Notes: generated by a model from the letters alone, not told the origin. 64,000 nucleotides of DNA from Flavobacterium luminosum (GCF_023635005.1 NZ_JAMLJM010000004.1:1-64000), one strand, 5' to 3'; shown: positions 8,993 to 19,420, counted from the first letter of the stretch. Program-made: numbers and translations.

Positions 8993-9308
8993 ATTCTAAA
9001 AATTTATTTTTTGATTTCCAATGCTTAAAAAAGACTTTTTATACCATTATTTACTTAGTGACGTAGTCCTTTTTTCCTTGCTCAAGTTAGTGATAATTTT
9101 AAAAAAAATTATGTTAAAAGAATAAAAGATCAAACAGAATTAGTACCCTCGAAACCATCTTATTTTTAAATTAGTCGCTTAGTAAACATTAGATTAATCA
9201 ATTTTACTAAACATAAAACCTAATTCTTCTGATTCAAAATGGTTTTCATATAGAAAAATCGGGAATCAATTAAAAATAAAAAGCTATAAGATGACTACTA
9301 ATGCTAAC
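8993..9308. other. Intergenic region, no gene seen
   Basis: AT-rich spacer between the exported protein and the dnaB terminator. The only structure noticed is a weak inverted repeat TTAGTAAA / TTTACTAA near 9179-9208. No credible open frame or RNA was found. Confidence 0.6.
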
Positions 9309-9341
9309 AAAAAAGCTGTTCTCTTAAGGAACAGCTTTTTT
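9309..9341 (-). terminator. Terminator of dnaB
   Basis: Stem AAAAAAGCTGTTC / GAACAGCTTTTTT with a 7-nt loop, just past the dnaB stop on the minus strand. Confidence 0.85.
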
Positions 9342-9355
9342 GTTAGGTTTATATT

Positions 9356-10903
9356 TTAAAAAGGAACATCACTATCATCATCGAAACTATTCATATTACT
9401 TCCAAATGCTTCATTTGGAGATGGAAGATTTGATGTGGTAAATGGGTTAGAATCGTCGAGATTCATCTTAGAAGGCAAATCATCGAATACGGTTCCGAAT
9501 TCATCTAAATTATCAAATTTACCCAAGTGACCTAAGAACTTCAAACGAACGTTTTCCAAACTACCATTACGGTGTTTTGCAATAATAAATTCCCCTTGAC
9601 CTTGAGTTGGTGAACGTTCATCATCATCCCACTCGTCTATTTTATAATATTCCGGACGATAAATAAACGATACAATATCGGCATCTTGCTCGATAGCTCC
9701 CGATTCACGAAGGTCGGAAAGCAATGGTCGCTTACTGGATCCACGGGTTTCAACAGCACGAGATAACTGCGATAAGGCAATCACCGGAACATCTAATTCT
9801 TTAGCTAATGCCTTTAGATTTCGGGAAATTGTTGAAATTTCTTGCTCACGATTACCTCCTCCTTTAGAATTTCCTCCGGCTGTCATCAATTGAAGGTAAT
9901 CGATAATAATAATTTTTATATCATATTGCGATTTTAAACGGCGGGCTTTCGCACGTAAATCAAATATGGACAACGAAGGGGTGTCATCTATATACAACGG
10001 CGCTTTTTCTAAATCGCGAACTTTGACAGACAATTGTTCCCATTCGTGTTTCTCTAACTTTCCTGTTCTCAATTTTTCAGAAGACAAACCCGTTTCAGAA
10101 GAAATTAAACGCGTAATTAACTGAACCGATGCCATCTCCAAGGAAAAGATTGCTACCGCATTGTTAAATTGAATCGCCATATTACGGGCCATAGACAATA
10201 CGAAAGCGGTTTTACCCATACCGGGACGAGCTGCAATAATAATTAAATCGGAAGGTTGCCAACCTGAAGTAATTTTATCTAATGCATGAAAACCAGTCGC
10301 AACCCCACTCAAACCTTCTTTACCGGCTATTTGCTCAATACGTTTTTTGGCTTGAATCACTAAACTTTGAGCCGTTTCAGAACTACGCTTGATATTTCCT
10401 TGCGTTACTTCATATAATTTAGATTCGGCTTTATCTAATAAATCAAAAACATCGGTTGATTCATCATAGGATTCTTCGATAATTTCTGAAGAGATTTTAA
10501 TCAAACTTCGCTGTATGAATTTTTGTAGAATAATTCGGGAATGGAACTCGATATGAGCCGAAGAAGATATTTTTTGTGTTAATTGAATCAGATAAAAATC
10601 ACCTCCAGCCAAATCTAGCTTGCCCATTTTTTTTAACTGAGCAGAAACCGTCAATAAATCTATGGGTTGAGAATCATTAAACAATGTTACGATAGCTTCA
10701 AAAATATATTTGTGGGCATCTTTGTAAAAAGCATCAGGTTGTAAGATATCTATGACCTCATCGACCCCTTTTTTATCAATCATCATTGCGCCAAGCACTG
10801 CCTCCTCTAAATCAACGGCTTGAGGGGGTAATTTTCCTTTTTCGAGGTTAATGATGGTCGTTTTTTCTACTTTTACAGGGTTAATGTTTCTGAGATTTTC
10901 CAT
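9356..10903 (-). CDS. dnaB: Replicative DNA helicase DnaB
   Basis: Hexameric 5'-3' helicase that unwinds DNA at the fork and loads primase. At 515 aa it fits the family. The N-terminal primase-interacting domain (LPPQAVDLEEAVLGAMM onward) precedes the RecA-like domain with Walker A ARPGMGKT, Walker B IIIIDYLQLM and the DLRESGAIEQDAD and GEFIIAKHRNG segments. No intein is present. The C-terminus has an acidic tail (SFDDDSDVPF). Monocistronic, with its own terminator. Confidence 0.97.
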   Translation of the reverse strand: MENLRNINPVKVEKTTIINLEKGKLPPQAVDLEEAVLGAMMIDKKGVDEVIDILQPDAFYKDAHKYIFEAIVTLFNDSQPIDLLTVSAQLKKMGKLDLAGGDFYLIQLTQKISSSAHIEFHSRIILQKFIQRSLIKISSEIIEESYDESTDVFDLLDKAESKLYEVTQGNIKRSSETAQSLVIQAKKRIEQIAGKEGLSGVATGFHALDKITSGWQPSDLIIIAARPGMGKTAFVLSMARNMAIQFNNAVAIFSLEMASVQLITRLISSETGLSSEKLRTGKLEKHEWEQLSVKVRDLEKAPLYIDDTPSLSIFDLRAKARRLKSQYDIKIIIIDYLQLMTAGGNSKGGGNREQEISTISRNLKALAKELDVPVIALSQLSRAVETRGSSKRPLLSDLRESGAIEQDADIVSFIYRPEYYKIDEWDDDERSPTQGQGEFIIAKHRNGSLENVRLKFLGHLGKFDNLDEFGTVFDDLPSKMNLDDSNPFTTSNLPSPNEAFGSNMNSFDDDSDVPF

Positions 10904-11001
10904 AGTGCTAAAGTAAGTCTAATTCAACGATAATGGAAGAAAAAACAATCTTAAATCTGTGAATTACTTTTGTTGAAAACTTATTTTTTTTGTTGATAAC
11001 A

Positions 11002-11033
11002 TAAAAAAAATCCGAAACCATAGGGCTTCGGAT
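11002..11033 (-). terminator. Terminator of accA
   Basis: Minus-strand stem ATCCGAA / TTCGGAT with loop GCCCTATGGT-like sequence and a T8 run, 24 nt past accA. Confidence 0.8.
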
Positions 11034-11056
11034 CTTCTATCTTAAATATAAGAATT

Positions 11057-12010
11057 TTACTCATTAAATTGCCCCATCTTACTGTATTTGTCCATTCTCT
11101 GAGCAACCAAATCAGTTGTTGATAAGTCTTTTAATTCATTAAATCCTTTCAAAACATATTCTTTAACGGTTTTGAAACCCGTTTCTTTATCTCTATGAAT
11201 ACCTCCTAGCGGTTCTGGAACAATCTCGTCAATCAGATTATGTTCTTTCATATCTTTAGCAGTTAATTTCAACGCTTCAGCGGCTTGCTCTTTGTATTCC
11301 CAACTTCTCCATAAAATTGATGAACAAGATTCAGGTGATATTACAGAATACCAAGTATTTTCTAACATATATACTTTATCTCCCACACCAATTCCTAAAG
11401 CACCACCCGAAGCACCTTCACCAATAATCACTGTAATAATAGGAACTTTCAAACGAATCATTTCCAATATATTACGTGCAATCGCCTCTCCTTGACCTCT
11501 TTCTTCTGCTTCTAAACCTGGGTAAGCTCCCGGAGTATCGACTAGAGTTAGTACAGGAATATTGAATTTTTCGGCCATTTTCATCAAACGCAATGCTTTT
11601 CTGTAACCTTCTGGGTTTGCCATACCAAAATTACGCAATTGACGCATTTTTGTGTTAATCCCTTTTTGTTGCCCGATAATCATGAACGATTGACCGCCAA
11701 TACGACCTAAACCACCCACCATTGCTTTATCATCTCTCACACCACGGTCTCCAAATAATTCTAAAAAAGTATTATCAGTTAAACTCGCAATATGCTCTAA
11801 AGTATAAGGTCTGTTCGGGTGTCTTGACATTTGTACTCTTTGCCAAGCCGTCAGGTTTGCATATATATTTTTTTTAGTTTCTTCTAATTTCTTTTCGATC
11901 TGCTCACAAGTTGCGCTAACATCTACATCGGACTCCTGACCAATCACTTGACATTTGTCTAATTGATCTTCGAGTTCTTTTATTGGTAATTCAAAATCTA
12001 AATATTCCAT
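11057..12010 (-). CDS. accA: Acetyl-CoA carboxylase carboxyltransferase subunit alpha
   Basis: Transfers the carboxyl group from biotin to acetyl-CoA, making malonyl-CoA for fatty acid synthesis, together with AccD. 317 aa. The start ([18 protein letters not shown]), [27 protein letters not shown] and the crotonase-like core [15 protein letters not shown] are all typical. A -7 element TATCTTTG (minus, 12046-12053) lies upstream. accD is not in the window. Confidence 0.97.
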   Translation of the reverse strand: MEYLDFELPIKELEDQLDKCQVIGQESDVDVSATCEQIEKKLEETKKNIYANLTAWQRVQMSRHPNRPYTLEHIASLTDNTFLELFGDRGVRDDKAMVGGLGRIGGQSFMIIGQQKGINTKMRQLRNFGMANPEGYRKALRLMKMAEKFNIPVLTLVDTPGAYPGLEAEERGQGEAIARNILEMIRLKVPIITVIIGEGASGGALGIGVGDKVYMLENTWYSVISPESCSSILWRSWEYKEQAAEALKLTAKDMKEHNLIDEIVPEPLGGIHRDKETGFKTVKEYVLKGFNELKDLSTTDLVAQRMDKYSKMGQFNE

Positions 12011-12129
12011 AAGATTTTTATTTTTTGTGTCTTAAATTGAAGTAACAAAGATAAAATTTCTTGTTGAGTTTAAAAGTATATTTTTGGATATTATTGCAAA
12101 AGGAAATTATCCCTCTAATATTCAATAAT

Positions 12130-13020
12130 TTATATTTCCTTTTCTTTCTTCCTATTTTTAAAAAATCCATTCAAAATTACGGTAGAAAGAATGATTAGGG
12201 CTCCTATATAAAATTGGCTGTTCATTTGTTCTTTTTCTCCAAAAACAATTAATGCTAATATGATTCCATAAATAGGTTCTAAATTAATGGTTAACATCAC
12301 CGTATAAGGGCTTAAATATTTCATCACACCTACTGAAGCGATAAAAGCATAAGCTGTACAAAAGGAACTCAAGACAAACAACCAAATCACGTCATTCCAC
12401 GAGAGTTTGAAAAATTCTGCATTAAAATTTCCTCCGATAGCCAGAAACACCGAAAAAAACAAAACCCCTCCTAAAAGCTCATAAAATGAAATAACGGTAG
12501 GCTCGTACGCCTGAACGAATTTACCATTGATTATAGAAAAAGAAGCCGATAAAAAAGCCGAGGTTAAGGCTAGAATAATTCCTTCTACGTAACGTGCCTC
12601 TACATCGAAAATCAGATACAACCCGGCTATGACTATAAGTCCAAACAGAACTTCGTATCCTATGACTTTTCGCTTAAAGAAAATAGGCTCTAAAATTGAT
12701 GCAAAAAAAGCTCCAGTAGACAAACAAGCAAGTGTCACCGAAACATTAGACACCTTGATGGCCCTAAAAAAAGTATACCAATGCAAGGCAATGACAAGTC
12801 CTGCAAAAAGTAAACTCAGTATTGTTCTAGGCGGAAGTTTGGTGGGTATTTTTCTAAAAAAGATAAAAATCAAAATAAAAAACGAAGCAAAAAGCATTCG
12901 ATACCAAACCAACGGTAAAGCTTCAAGGGATATTAAGGCTCCCAAAACTGCCGTAAAACCCCATATAAAAACAATAAAATGGAGATGTAAATAACTGTTT
13001 AAGACTTTATCTTTTGGCAT
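12130..13020 (-). CDS. EamA/DMT family transporter
   Basis: Inner-membrane protein of 296 aa with about ten hydrophobic segments arranged as two EamA repeats (roughly 10-140 and 150-285). The drug/metabolite transporter signature includes HFIVFIWGFTAVLG and the second-repeat LNLEPIYGIILA. The substrate cannot be read from the sequence. Its start overlaps the end of the upstream LptF/LptG-like gene by 14 nt, so it is translated from the tgt operon message. Confidence 0.88.
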   Translation of the reverse strand: MPKDKVLNSYLHLHFIVFIWGFTAVLGALISLEALPLVWYRMLFASFFILIFIFFRKIPTKLPPRTILSLLFAGLVIALHWYTFFRAIKVSNVSVTLACLSTGAFFASILEPIFFKRKVIGYEVLFGLIVIAGLYLIFDVEARYVEGIILALTSAFLSASFSIINGKFVQAYEPTVISFYELLGGVLFFSVFLAIGGNFNAEFFKLSWNDVIWLFVLSSFCTAYAFIASVGVMKYLSPYTVMLTINLEPIYGIILALIVFGEKEQMNSQFYIGALIILSTVILNGFFKNRKKEKEI

Positions 13021-14113
13021 TTTTCAATAAATAATAAGCTAAAATTCCGAAAACTATGTTGGGGATCCAAACGGCAATGAAGGGCGAAAATGTAGATTTT
13101 TCCGCTAAGGTTCCAAAGATTTTATCCAGGAAAACATAGGCAAAAGCAATCGCAATACCTATAGCTAAATTGATTCCCATTCCTCCTCTACGTTTCATTG
13201 AAGAAACCGAAACGGCTATGATGGTCAAAATGAAAGCAGAAATTGGAATACTGTATTTTTTGTATTTCACTACCAAATACCTATTGATATTGGAAGAACC
13301 TCGTTGCTTTTCTTTTTCGATGAACTTATTCAGTTCGGTCATGTTAAGCGTTTCTGCTATGTAAACAACCGGAGTCAAATCATCCATTTCAAAATTAAAC
13401 TTCATCGTTTTAACATTCTCTGTTTCTATCCGATCGTCTAATTCTCCTATACTTCGTTTGGTATAATTCATTAAAGTATAATCCTTTGTTTTTGGATTAT
13501 ATACAATAGAATTGGCGGTTATTTTATAGAGTAATTTTTCTTTGTCAAATTTCTCATAAACAAAATTGTATCCCGTTTTAATCTCCTGACTAAAATTACT
13601 TGCGTAGATAAATTCAGTATCACTAATCTGACGGTATACATCGCTGGTTTGCCTCATTTCTTGTCGCCCTCCACCTTTCAGATACATGTACCTGAAATTA
13701 TTAAACCCATCACTGGCTTTAGGAACAAGAAAGAAGCCCATAAGCAATGCAAACAAAGATACTAAGGTGGCTCCAACCATATAAGGTCGTAAAAAACGAC
13801 CAAAGGAAATTCCCGAACTTAAAATTGCAACAATTTCGGTATTATTGGCCAACTTGGATGTGAACCATATAATGGACAAAAAGAGGAAAATCGGGAACAG
13901 CAGATTGGCAAAATAGATAATGAAATCCAAATAATACGCTGCAACCTTAAGAAAAGGTACTTTATTCTCTAAAATCTTATTAATCTTTTCAGACACGTCG
14001 ACGGTGATTCCAATAGGAATAAACAACAACAACATGGTTGAAAAAGTCATCAGATACCTTTTTAAAATGTATCTATCGATGATGGTCAATTTAGAAAATA
14101 ACTGCTTTAACAT
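13007..14113 (-). CDS. LptF/LptG family lipopolysaccharide export permease
   Basis: Inner-membrane permease of the YjgP/YjgQ family, the transmembrane half of the LptBFG exporter that pulls LPS from the inner membrane. 368 aa from the chosen start (MLKQLFSKLTIIDRYIL). There are three hydrophobic segments near the N-terminus, a periplasmic beta-jellyroll domain (about 120-260) and three C-terminal segments. A 14-residue upstream extension is possible, but the ATG at 14113 overlaps the tgt stop as TAATG, typical of translational coupling. The matching ATPase lptB is at 59077. LptF and LptG cannot be told apart here. Confidence 0.9.
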   Translation of the reverse strand: MLKQLFSKLTIIDRYILKRYLMTFSTMLLLFIPIGITVDVSEKINKILENKVPFLKVAAYYLDFIIYFANLLFPIFLFLSIIWFTSKLANNTEIVAILSSGISFGRFLRPYMVGATLVSLFALLMGFFLVPKASDGFNNFRYMYLKGGGRQEMRQTSDVYRQISDTEFIYASNFSQEIKTGYNFVYEKFDKEKLLYKITANSIVYNPKTKDYTLMNYTKRSIGELDDRIETENVKTMKFNFEMDDLTPVVYIAETLNMTELNKFIEKEKQRGSSNINRYLVVKYKKYSIPISAFILTIIAVSVSSMKRRGGMGINLAIGIAIAFAYVFLDKIFGTLAEKSTFSPFIAVWIPNIVFGILAYYLLKNAKR

Positions 14114-15243
14114 TATAAACGTTGGTCCATTTGTTTTACCATTTTTTCTTTCCATTCGCGGAAATCTCCAGCTAAGATATGTTTTCTAGCTTCACGAACC
14201 AGCCACATATAAAATCCTAAATTGTGAATGGTGGCAATTTGTTTACCCAAATATTCATCGGCAGCAAACAAATGTCTCAAATAAGCTTTTGTATATTCCG
14301 TATCTACGAAAGTATGGCCCATTTCATCAATTGGAGAGAAATCATCGGCCCATTTTTTATTTTTGATGTTGATGGTTCCGTTTGCCGTGAATAACATTCC
14401 GTTTCTCGCGTTACGGGTTGGCATTACACAATCAAACATATCAATCCCTAACGCGATATTTTCTAAAATATTGATTGGCGTTCCTACCCCCATCAAATAT
14501 CTTGGTTTATCTTCCGGAAGAATAGCAGTCACTACTTCGGTCATCGCGTACATTTCTTCTGCGGGTTCTCCAACAGACAAACCTCCAATGGCATTTCCTT
14601 GTGCACCCACATTGGCTATGTATTCTGCCGATTGTGCGCGTAAATCTTTATAGGTACTTCCTTGAACTATAGGAAATAGAGTTTGCTCGTAACCATATTT
14701 TGCCGGCACTTTTTCTAAATGACTCACACAACGATCCAACCAACGGTGCGTCATGTGCATTGAACGTTTAGCATAACGATAATCACAAGGATACGGCGTA
14801 CATTCATCGAAAGCCATAATAATATCCGCTCCAATGGAACGTTGGATTTCCATTACACTTTCCGGTGAAAAGAAATGATACGATCCGTCGATATGCGATT
14901 TGAATTTCACCCCTTCTTCTTTAATTTTTCTATTCGAAGAAAGAGAATACACCTGATACCCTCCAGAATCGGTTAAAATATTGCGATCCCAATTCATAAA
15001 TTGATGCAAACCACCTGCTTTCTCAAGAATTTCAGTTTGCGGACGAAGATATAAATGGTACGTATTTCCTAAAATAATATCCGGATTAATATCGTTTTTC
15101 AATTCTCTCTGGTGCACTCCTTTTACAGAAGCAACAGTTCCTACCGGCATAAAAATAGGAGTTTCAATAACACCGTGATCGGTTGTCACTACTCCTGCTC
15201 TGGCTTTAGTTTGTGGATCTTTAAGTAATAAATCGAACTTCAT
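14113..15243 (-). CDS. tgt: tRNA-guanine transglycosylase
   Basis: Exchanges guanine 34 for preQ1 in GUN-anticodon tRNAs in queuosine synthesis. 376 aa, normal length. Catalytic Asp in ILTDSGGYQV, second Asp in MAFDECTPYP, and GLSVGEP and DCVMPTRNARNG motifs are present. The zinc-binding Cys cluster near the C-terminus (canonical CxCxxC) is not visible: the sequence after GTINIKNKKWADDFSPIDEM lacks those cysteines. This matches an established variation in some Bacteroidota, as far as I recall, but is worth noting. -7 element TATCTTTG (minus, 15263-15270) precedes the gene. It heads the operon with the LptF/G-like permease and EamA genes. Confidence 0.95.
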   Translation of the reverse strand: MKFDLLLKDPQTKARAGVVTTDHGVIETPIFMPVGTVASVKGVHQRELKNDINPDIILGNTYHLYLRPQTEILEKAGGLHQFMNWDRNILTDSGGYQVYSLSSNRKIKEEGVKFKSHIDGSYHFFSPESVMEIQRSIGADIIMAFDECTPYPCDYRYAKRSMHMTHRWLDRCVSHLEKVPAKYGYEQTLFPIVQGSTYKDLRAQSAEYIANVGAQGNAIGGLSVGEPAEEMYAMTEVVTAILPEDKPRYLMGVGTPINILENIALGIDMFDCVMPTRNARNGMLFTANGTINIKNKKWADDFSPIDEMGHTFVDTEYTKAYLRHLFAADEYLGKQIATIHNLGFYMWLVREARKHILAGDFREWKEKMVKQMDQRL

Positions 15244-15460
15244 ATAAACATTTTACAATCGGCAAAGATAACTCATTTCAAATTTATGATTTAGGAATTC
15301 TCGCTTAATTTAACATTTAAGTTTTTACCGTTATTTTTTCGTTGTATACCTTAAAATTAGTTTCTTATACTCCCCTAACGACTTGTACTCGCATCACCAA
15401 ACACAATGGACTGACAATCAATTTCAAGAAAAACAATTAACAAGATTTATTTTATTTCGC

Positions 15461-15468
15461 TAACTTTG
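15461..15468 (+). promoter_or_regulatory. -7 element of the envelope ABC cluster
   Basis: TAACTTTG matches TAnnTTTG about 50 nt ahead of the LolA-like gene. No TTG at the -33 distance. Confidence 0.45.
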
Positions 15469-15517
15469 ATAATACAGACCAAACAAACCGATTCCTTTCA
15501 AATCGGAAACCTAAAAC

Positions 15518-16264
15518 ATGAAAAAAAAACTGACCTTAATCCTCTTCCAACTTTTTTTCACCTTCTTCACATTTGCACAAGAAGCCAAAGACATAGTAAA
15601 AAAAGCAGATGACAAAGCCCGTGGAACAACCTCCATCGCTTCTATTTCCATTCAAACGATACGACCAAAATGGTCTCGAGAAATGACCGTAAAAGCTTGG
15701 ACCAAAGGAAACGATTTAACCATGATTTTGGTTCAAAGCCCTGCAAAAGAAAAGGGCGTGGTTTTTCTGAAAAAGAAAAAAGAAGTGTGGAACTGGATTC
15801 CTTCTATCGAAAGAAATATCAAAATGCCGCCTTCGATGATGAGCCAAAGTTGGATGGGAACCGATTTTACCAACGACGATTTGGTGAAAGAAGCCTCAAT
15901 TATAGAAGATTACAACCATTCTTTTTTGGAAGATGTTACCCTTGAAGGTAGAAGTTGCTATAAAATTCAATTGATTCCGAAACCAAAATCAGCCGTAGTT
16001 TGGGGAAAAATCATCTTATCGATTGACAAAAAAGACTTTATGATGTTGCATGCCGAATATTTTGATGAAGACGGAAAACTCATCAACACCATGCACTGCA
16101 GCGATATAAAAATGTTGGGAGGTCGCTTATTGCCTGCCCGAATGGAAATGGTTCCGGCCAACAAAAAAGGAAATAAAACCATAATGATATACAAATCGTT
16201 AGTTTTTGACACCCCACTTGAAGACCATTTCTTCAGTACACAAAACATGATTAAAGTAAAATGA
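15518..16264 (+). CDS. LolA-like outer-membrane lipoprotein-sorting protein
   Basis: 248-aa periplasmic protein with a signal peptide (MKKKLTLILFQLFFTFFTFA). The body matches the LolA-like family (PF17131 type) seen in Bacteroidota beside ABC or RND exporters: DKARGTTSIASISIQTIRPKW and WNWIPSIERNIKMPPSMMSQSWMGTDFTNDDL. Such proteins have the LolA/LppX half-barrel that binds a lipid or acyl chain. First gene of a five-gene unit; its TGA overlaps the next ATG (ATGA). The cargo is unknown. Confidence 0.88.
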   Translation: MKKKLTLILFQLFFTFFTFAQEAKDIVKKADDKARGTTSIASISIQTIRPKWSREMTVKAWTKGNDLTMILVQSPAKEKGVVFLKKKKEVWNWIPSIERNIKMPPSMMSQSWMGTDFTNDDLVKEASIIEDYNHSFLEDVTLEGRSCYKIQLIPKPKSAVVWGKIILSIDKKDFMMLHAEYFDEDGKLINTMHCSDIKMLGGRLLPARMEMVPANKKGNKTIMIYKSLVFDTPLEDHFFSTQNMIKVK

Positions 16265-17475
16265 TTACCAAATTAATCTGGAGAAACCTTTGGCGCAACA
16301 GCCGACGAACGCTAATTACCATGGCTTCCATAGCTTTTGCTGTGCTTTTTGCCATCTTAATGCAATCGTTACAAGAAGGGGTTTTCAACAACCTGATTAA
16401 AAATGTGGTGAATTATTATTCTGGTTATATTCAAGTACATCAAAAAGGATATTGGGACGAACAAATTCTCGATAACAGTTTTTCAGGAGATGTCACACTA
16501 CTTGCCCAACTTCAAAAAAACAATGCCGTTACAGAAGTAGTTCCTCGATTGGAAACCTTTGTCTTGGCTTCCAACAAAAACATAACCAAAGGGTGTATGC
16601 TTGTGGGTACCGATACCGAAAAAGAAAACAAGCTTACCCAACTGAAAAACAAACTCATCAAAGGGGCTTACTTTGAAAACGATGAAGATGCCGTACTTCT
16701 TTCCAAAGGTTTGGCCAAACGACTGCAACTTGAGGTTAACGATACGCTTGTGCTTTATGGTCAAGGCTATCAAGATGTAATGGCTGCAGGAAAATATCCT
16801 ATTAAGGGAATTTTGCATTTAGCTTCTCCAGAAATGAATGATAGTTTTGTGTACTTACCTTTAAAAGCCTGCCAATATTTTTTAAGTGCCGACGACCGCT
16901 ACACTACAATCTCTTTAGGAATAACCAATCCGGATGCTTTAGAACCTTTGAAAAAAGAGCTCAGCCAGAGCATTGGTAAGGAGTATGAAGTGATGACTTG
17001 GCAGGAATTGATGCCGGATATTGCCAATCATATCAAAGCAGATGGCTTTTCGTTTTACATTTTTTCAGGCATTTTATACCTCATCATCGGATTTGGGCTT
17101 TTTGGAACCGTGATGATGATGACCGTCGAACGAAAATTTGAATTCGGAATGCTACTAGCTATTGGTATGAAAAAATCACAATTGAAGCGCATTTTATTGA
17201 GCGAAACCATTTTGATTGCGTTTTGTGGCGTGTTATTAGGAATGGCATTGAGTTTTCCAATGGTTTACTATCTTCAAGAAAATCCGTTGCGATTGGCTGG
17301 CGATTTGGCCAAAAGCTACGAACAATTTGGTTTTGAAGCGATTTTCCCTACCGAAATTAACGCTACGATTTTCATGACGCAATCGTTGATTGTTTTAGTG
17401 ATGACCATTGCTATTGGATTATATCCGCTTTGGTTTGTAAATGGTATGAACCCTGTAAAAGCAATGAAAAAATGA
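16261..17475 (+). CDS. ABC transporter permease, FtsX/MacB type (first)
   Basis: 404 aa. It has one N-terminal membrane segment (LITMASIAFAVLFAILM), a large periplasmic MacB_PCD domain (about 40-265), and three C-terminal FtsX segments (about 270-400). This is the LolC/LolE/MacB architecture of mechanotransmission exporters, which push substrates in the periplasm and do not necessarily carry them across the membrane. It overlaps both neighbours by ATGA junctions, implying tight coupling. Confidence 0.9.
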   Translation: MITKLIWRNLWRNSRRTLITMASIAFAVLFAILMQSLQEGVFNNLIKNVVNYYSGYIQVHQKGYWDEQILDNSFSGDVTLLAQLQKNNAVTEVVPRLETFVLASNKNITKGCMLVGTDTEKENKLTQLKNKLIKGAYFENDEDAVLLSKGLAKRLQLEVNDTLVLYGQGYQDVMAAGKYPIKGILHLASPEMNDSFVYLPLKACQYFLSADDRYTTISLGITNPDALEPLKKELSQSIGKEYEVMTWQELMPDIANHIKADGFSFYIFSGILYLIIGFGLFGTVMMMTVERKFEFGMLLAIGMKKSQLKRILLSETILIAFCGVLLGMALSFPMVYYLQENPLRLAGDLAKSYEQFGFEAIFPTEINATIFMTQSLIVLVMTIAIGLYPLWFVNGMNPVKAMKK

Positions 17476-18689
17476 GAATGCTCATCAAAATAGCCGGTCG
17501 AAACCTGTGGCGAAACAAAAAAAGAAGCGTCATCATCATCAGCGCGGTAAGCATTGGTTTGTGGGCGGGTACCTTCTTAACGGCTTTCTACAACGGAATG
17601 ATTGAACAACGCATCAATACGGCCATTGGTAAAGAAGTATCGCACCTTCAGTTGCATCATCCTAAGTTTAGGAGCGATTACGATATCCAATATTACTTAC
17701 CCGATAGTCAAAAAATGCTGCAAACCATTGAAAGTGATAGTTTGGTAAAAATAGCGGCAGGACGCGTAATGCTGAAAGGAATGATTGCTTCAGCAGCCGG
17801 AAGTAGCGGTATTACGATTAATGGTGTACAAGCCGAAAAAGAAAATAGCTTAACCAAACTGCAAAGTAAAATAATTAAAGGAAGCTATTTCGATGCTGAA
17901 AAAAGTAATGAAATCATCATCAGTGAAAAGATTCGCAAAAAATTAAAGTTAGAAATCAATAAAAAAGCCATCCTAACTTTTCAGGACAAAGAAGGAAATT
18001 TGGCAGCAGAAGCTTTTCGAATTATAGCTATTTATAAAACCATTAATGCGCCTTACGATGAAAGTAATGTGTTTGTAAAAAATACCGCGGTGGATTCGTT
18101 AGCCGGTATTCCGAATGGTTTTAATGAAATTGCTGTTTTACTAAAATCGAATGCCACATTAGACGAAAGTTTGGCACAACTCCAACAAAAATTCCCGAAT
18201 ACCGAAATCAAAAGTTGGAAGGAAATCACGCCGGAATTAGGCTTAACCGTTTCCGTAGCCGATCAAATGACGCTTATTTTTATGGGAATTATTCTAGCGG
18301 CATTGGCCTTTGGAATCGTAAATACTATGATGATGGCCGTACTCGAAAGAACCCGAGAAATTGGTATGTTATTAGCACTAGGCATGAATAAATTCAAAAT
18401 CTTTATTATGATTCTTTTGGAAACTTTTTTCCTTATTCTTGCCGGATGTCCTATTGGGATAATTTTAGCGTTGCTTACCGTTGCCATTACCAATAAAACC
18501 GGACTCGATTTGAGTTCGTATACCGAAACCTATTCTAGCTTTGGATACGATTCTGTGATTTATCCCTCGCTTACTTGGAATCAATTACAAACGGTGTTAT
18601 TGTTGGTTATCCTTACCGCTTTTATATCCGCCTTATTTCCTGCGAAAAGAGCTTTACAACTGAATCCTGCAGAATCCCTTAAAAAATAA
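17472..18689 (+). CDS. ABC transporter permease, FtsX/MacB type (second)
   Basis: Paralogue of the preceding gene with the same layout: one N-terminal helix, a periplasmic domain and three C-terminal helices ending LNPAESLKK, an FtsX-like terminus. Start set at the ATG in the ATGA overlap (an ATG at 17478 is also possible). The two permeases would form a LolCE-like heterodimer. 405 aa. Confidence 0.9.
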   Translation: MRMLIKIAGRNLWRNKKRSVIIISAVSIGLWAGTFLTAFYNGMIEQRINTAIGKEVSHLQLHHPKFRSDYDIQYYLPDSQKMLQTIESDSLVKIAAGRVMLKGMIASAAGSSGITINGVQAEKENSLTKLQSKIIKGSYFDAEKSNEIIISEKIRKKLKLEINKKAILTFQDKEGNLAAEAFRIIAIYKTINAPYDESNVFVKNTAVDSLAGIPNGFNEIAVLLKSNATLDESLAQLQQKFPNTEIKSWKEITPELGLTVSVADQMTLIFMGIILAALAFGIVNTMMMAVLERTREIGMLLALGMNKFKIFIMILLETFFLILAGCPIGIILALLTVAITNKTGLDLSSYTETYSSFGYDSVIYPSLTWNQLQTVLLLVILTAFISALFPAKRALQLNPAESLKK

Positions 18690-18694
18690 TTCCG

Positions 18695-19408
18695 ATGAAA
18701 GAAACCGTTATCGATGCCCATAATTTATCAAAAATATACGATGAGAAAACCATTCCGGTTTATGCTTTGAACAAGGTGCATTTGCATATTTCCCGTGGGG
18801 AATTTACTGCTATTAAAGGACCTTCGGGTTCTGGAAAAACAACGTTATTGAACATGATTGGTGGATTAGACGAACCTTCGGAAGGTTTTGTAGAAATCAA
18901 CGGCACCAACATCACCGAACTCAAAGGCAACGAACTGATCGATTTCCGCTTAAACAACATCGGATTTGTATTTCAGTCTTACAATCTGATTCCTGTCCTT
19001 ACCGCAAAAGAAAACATCGAATTCATCATGTTGCTTCAAAAACGTCCGAAAGAAGAAACAGACCAACGCGTTTTAGAATTGTTGAAACAAATTGGACTAG
19101 AAGATAAAATCGATAAACGTCCACAAGAACTTTCAGGAGGACAACAACAACGCGTGGCCGTAGCCAGAGCTTTGGCACCGAAACCGCAATTTATTTTAGC
19201 CGATGAACCTACCGCCAATCTCGATTCCGTATCAGCGGAAAATTTATTGGACATCATGCTGAAACTGAATCAGGAAGAAAACATGACCTTTATTTTTTCT
19301 ACGCACGATCAAAGAGTCATCAACCGCGCGCGAAGAGTCATCACGATGGAAGACGGAAAAATTGTGGAAGACACTGCCGAAACAGTAATCATACACAAAC
19401 CAAAGTAA
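18695..19408 (+). CDS. ABC transporter ATP-binding protein, LolD/MacB type
   Basis: 237-aa ATPase with Walker A (GPSGSGKTT), Q-loop (FVFQSYNLIP), signature LSGGQQQR, Walker B (FILADEPTANLD) and H-loop (FSTHDQ). The LolD/MacB subgroup is indicated by the GGLDEPSEG region. Five nt after the second permease. It powers the cluster. Confidence 0.93.
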   Translation: MKETVIDAHNLSKIYDEKTIPVYALNKVHLHISRGEFTAIKGPSGSGKTTLLNMIGGLDEPSEGFVEINGTNITELKGNELIDFRLNNIGFVFQSYNLIPVLTAKENIEFIMLLQKRPKEETDQRVLELLKQIGLEDKIDKRPQELSGGQQQRVAVARALAPKPQFILADEPTANLDSVSAENLLDIMLKLNQEENMTFIFSTHDQRVINRARRVITMEDGKIVEDTAETVIIHKPK

Positions 19409-19420
19409 AAATAATCAAGA

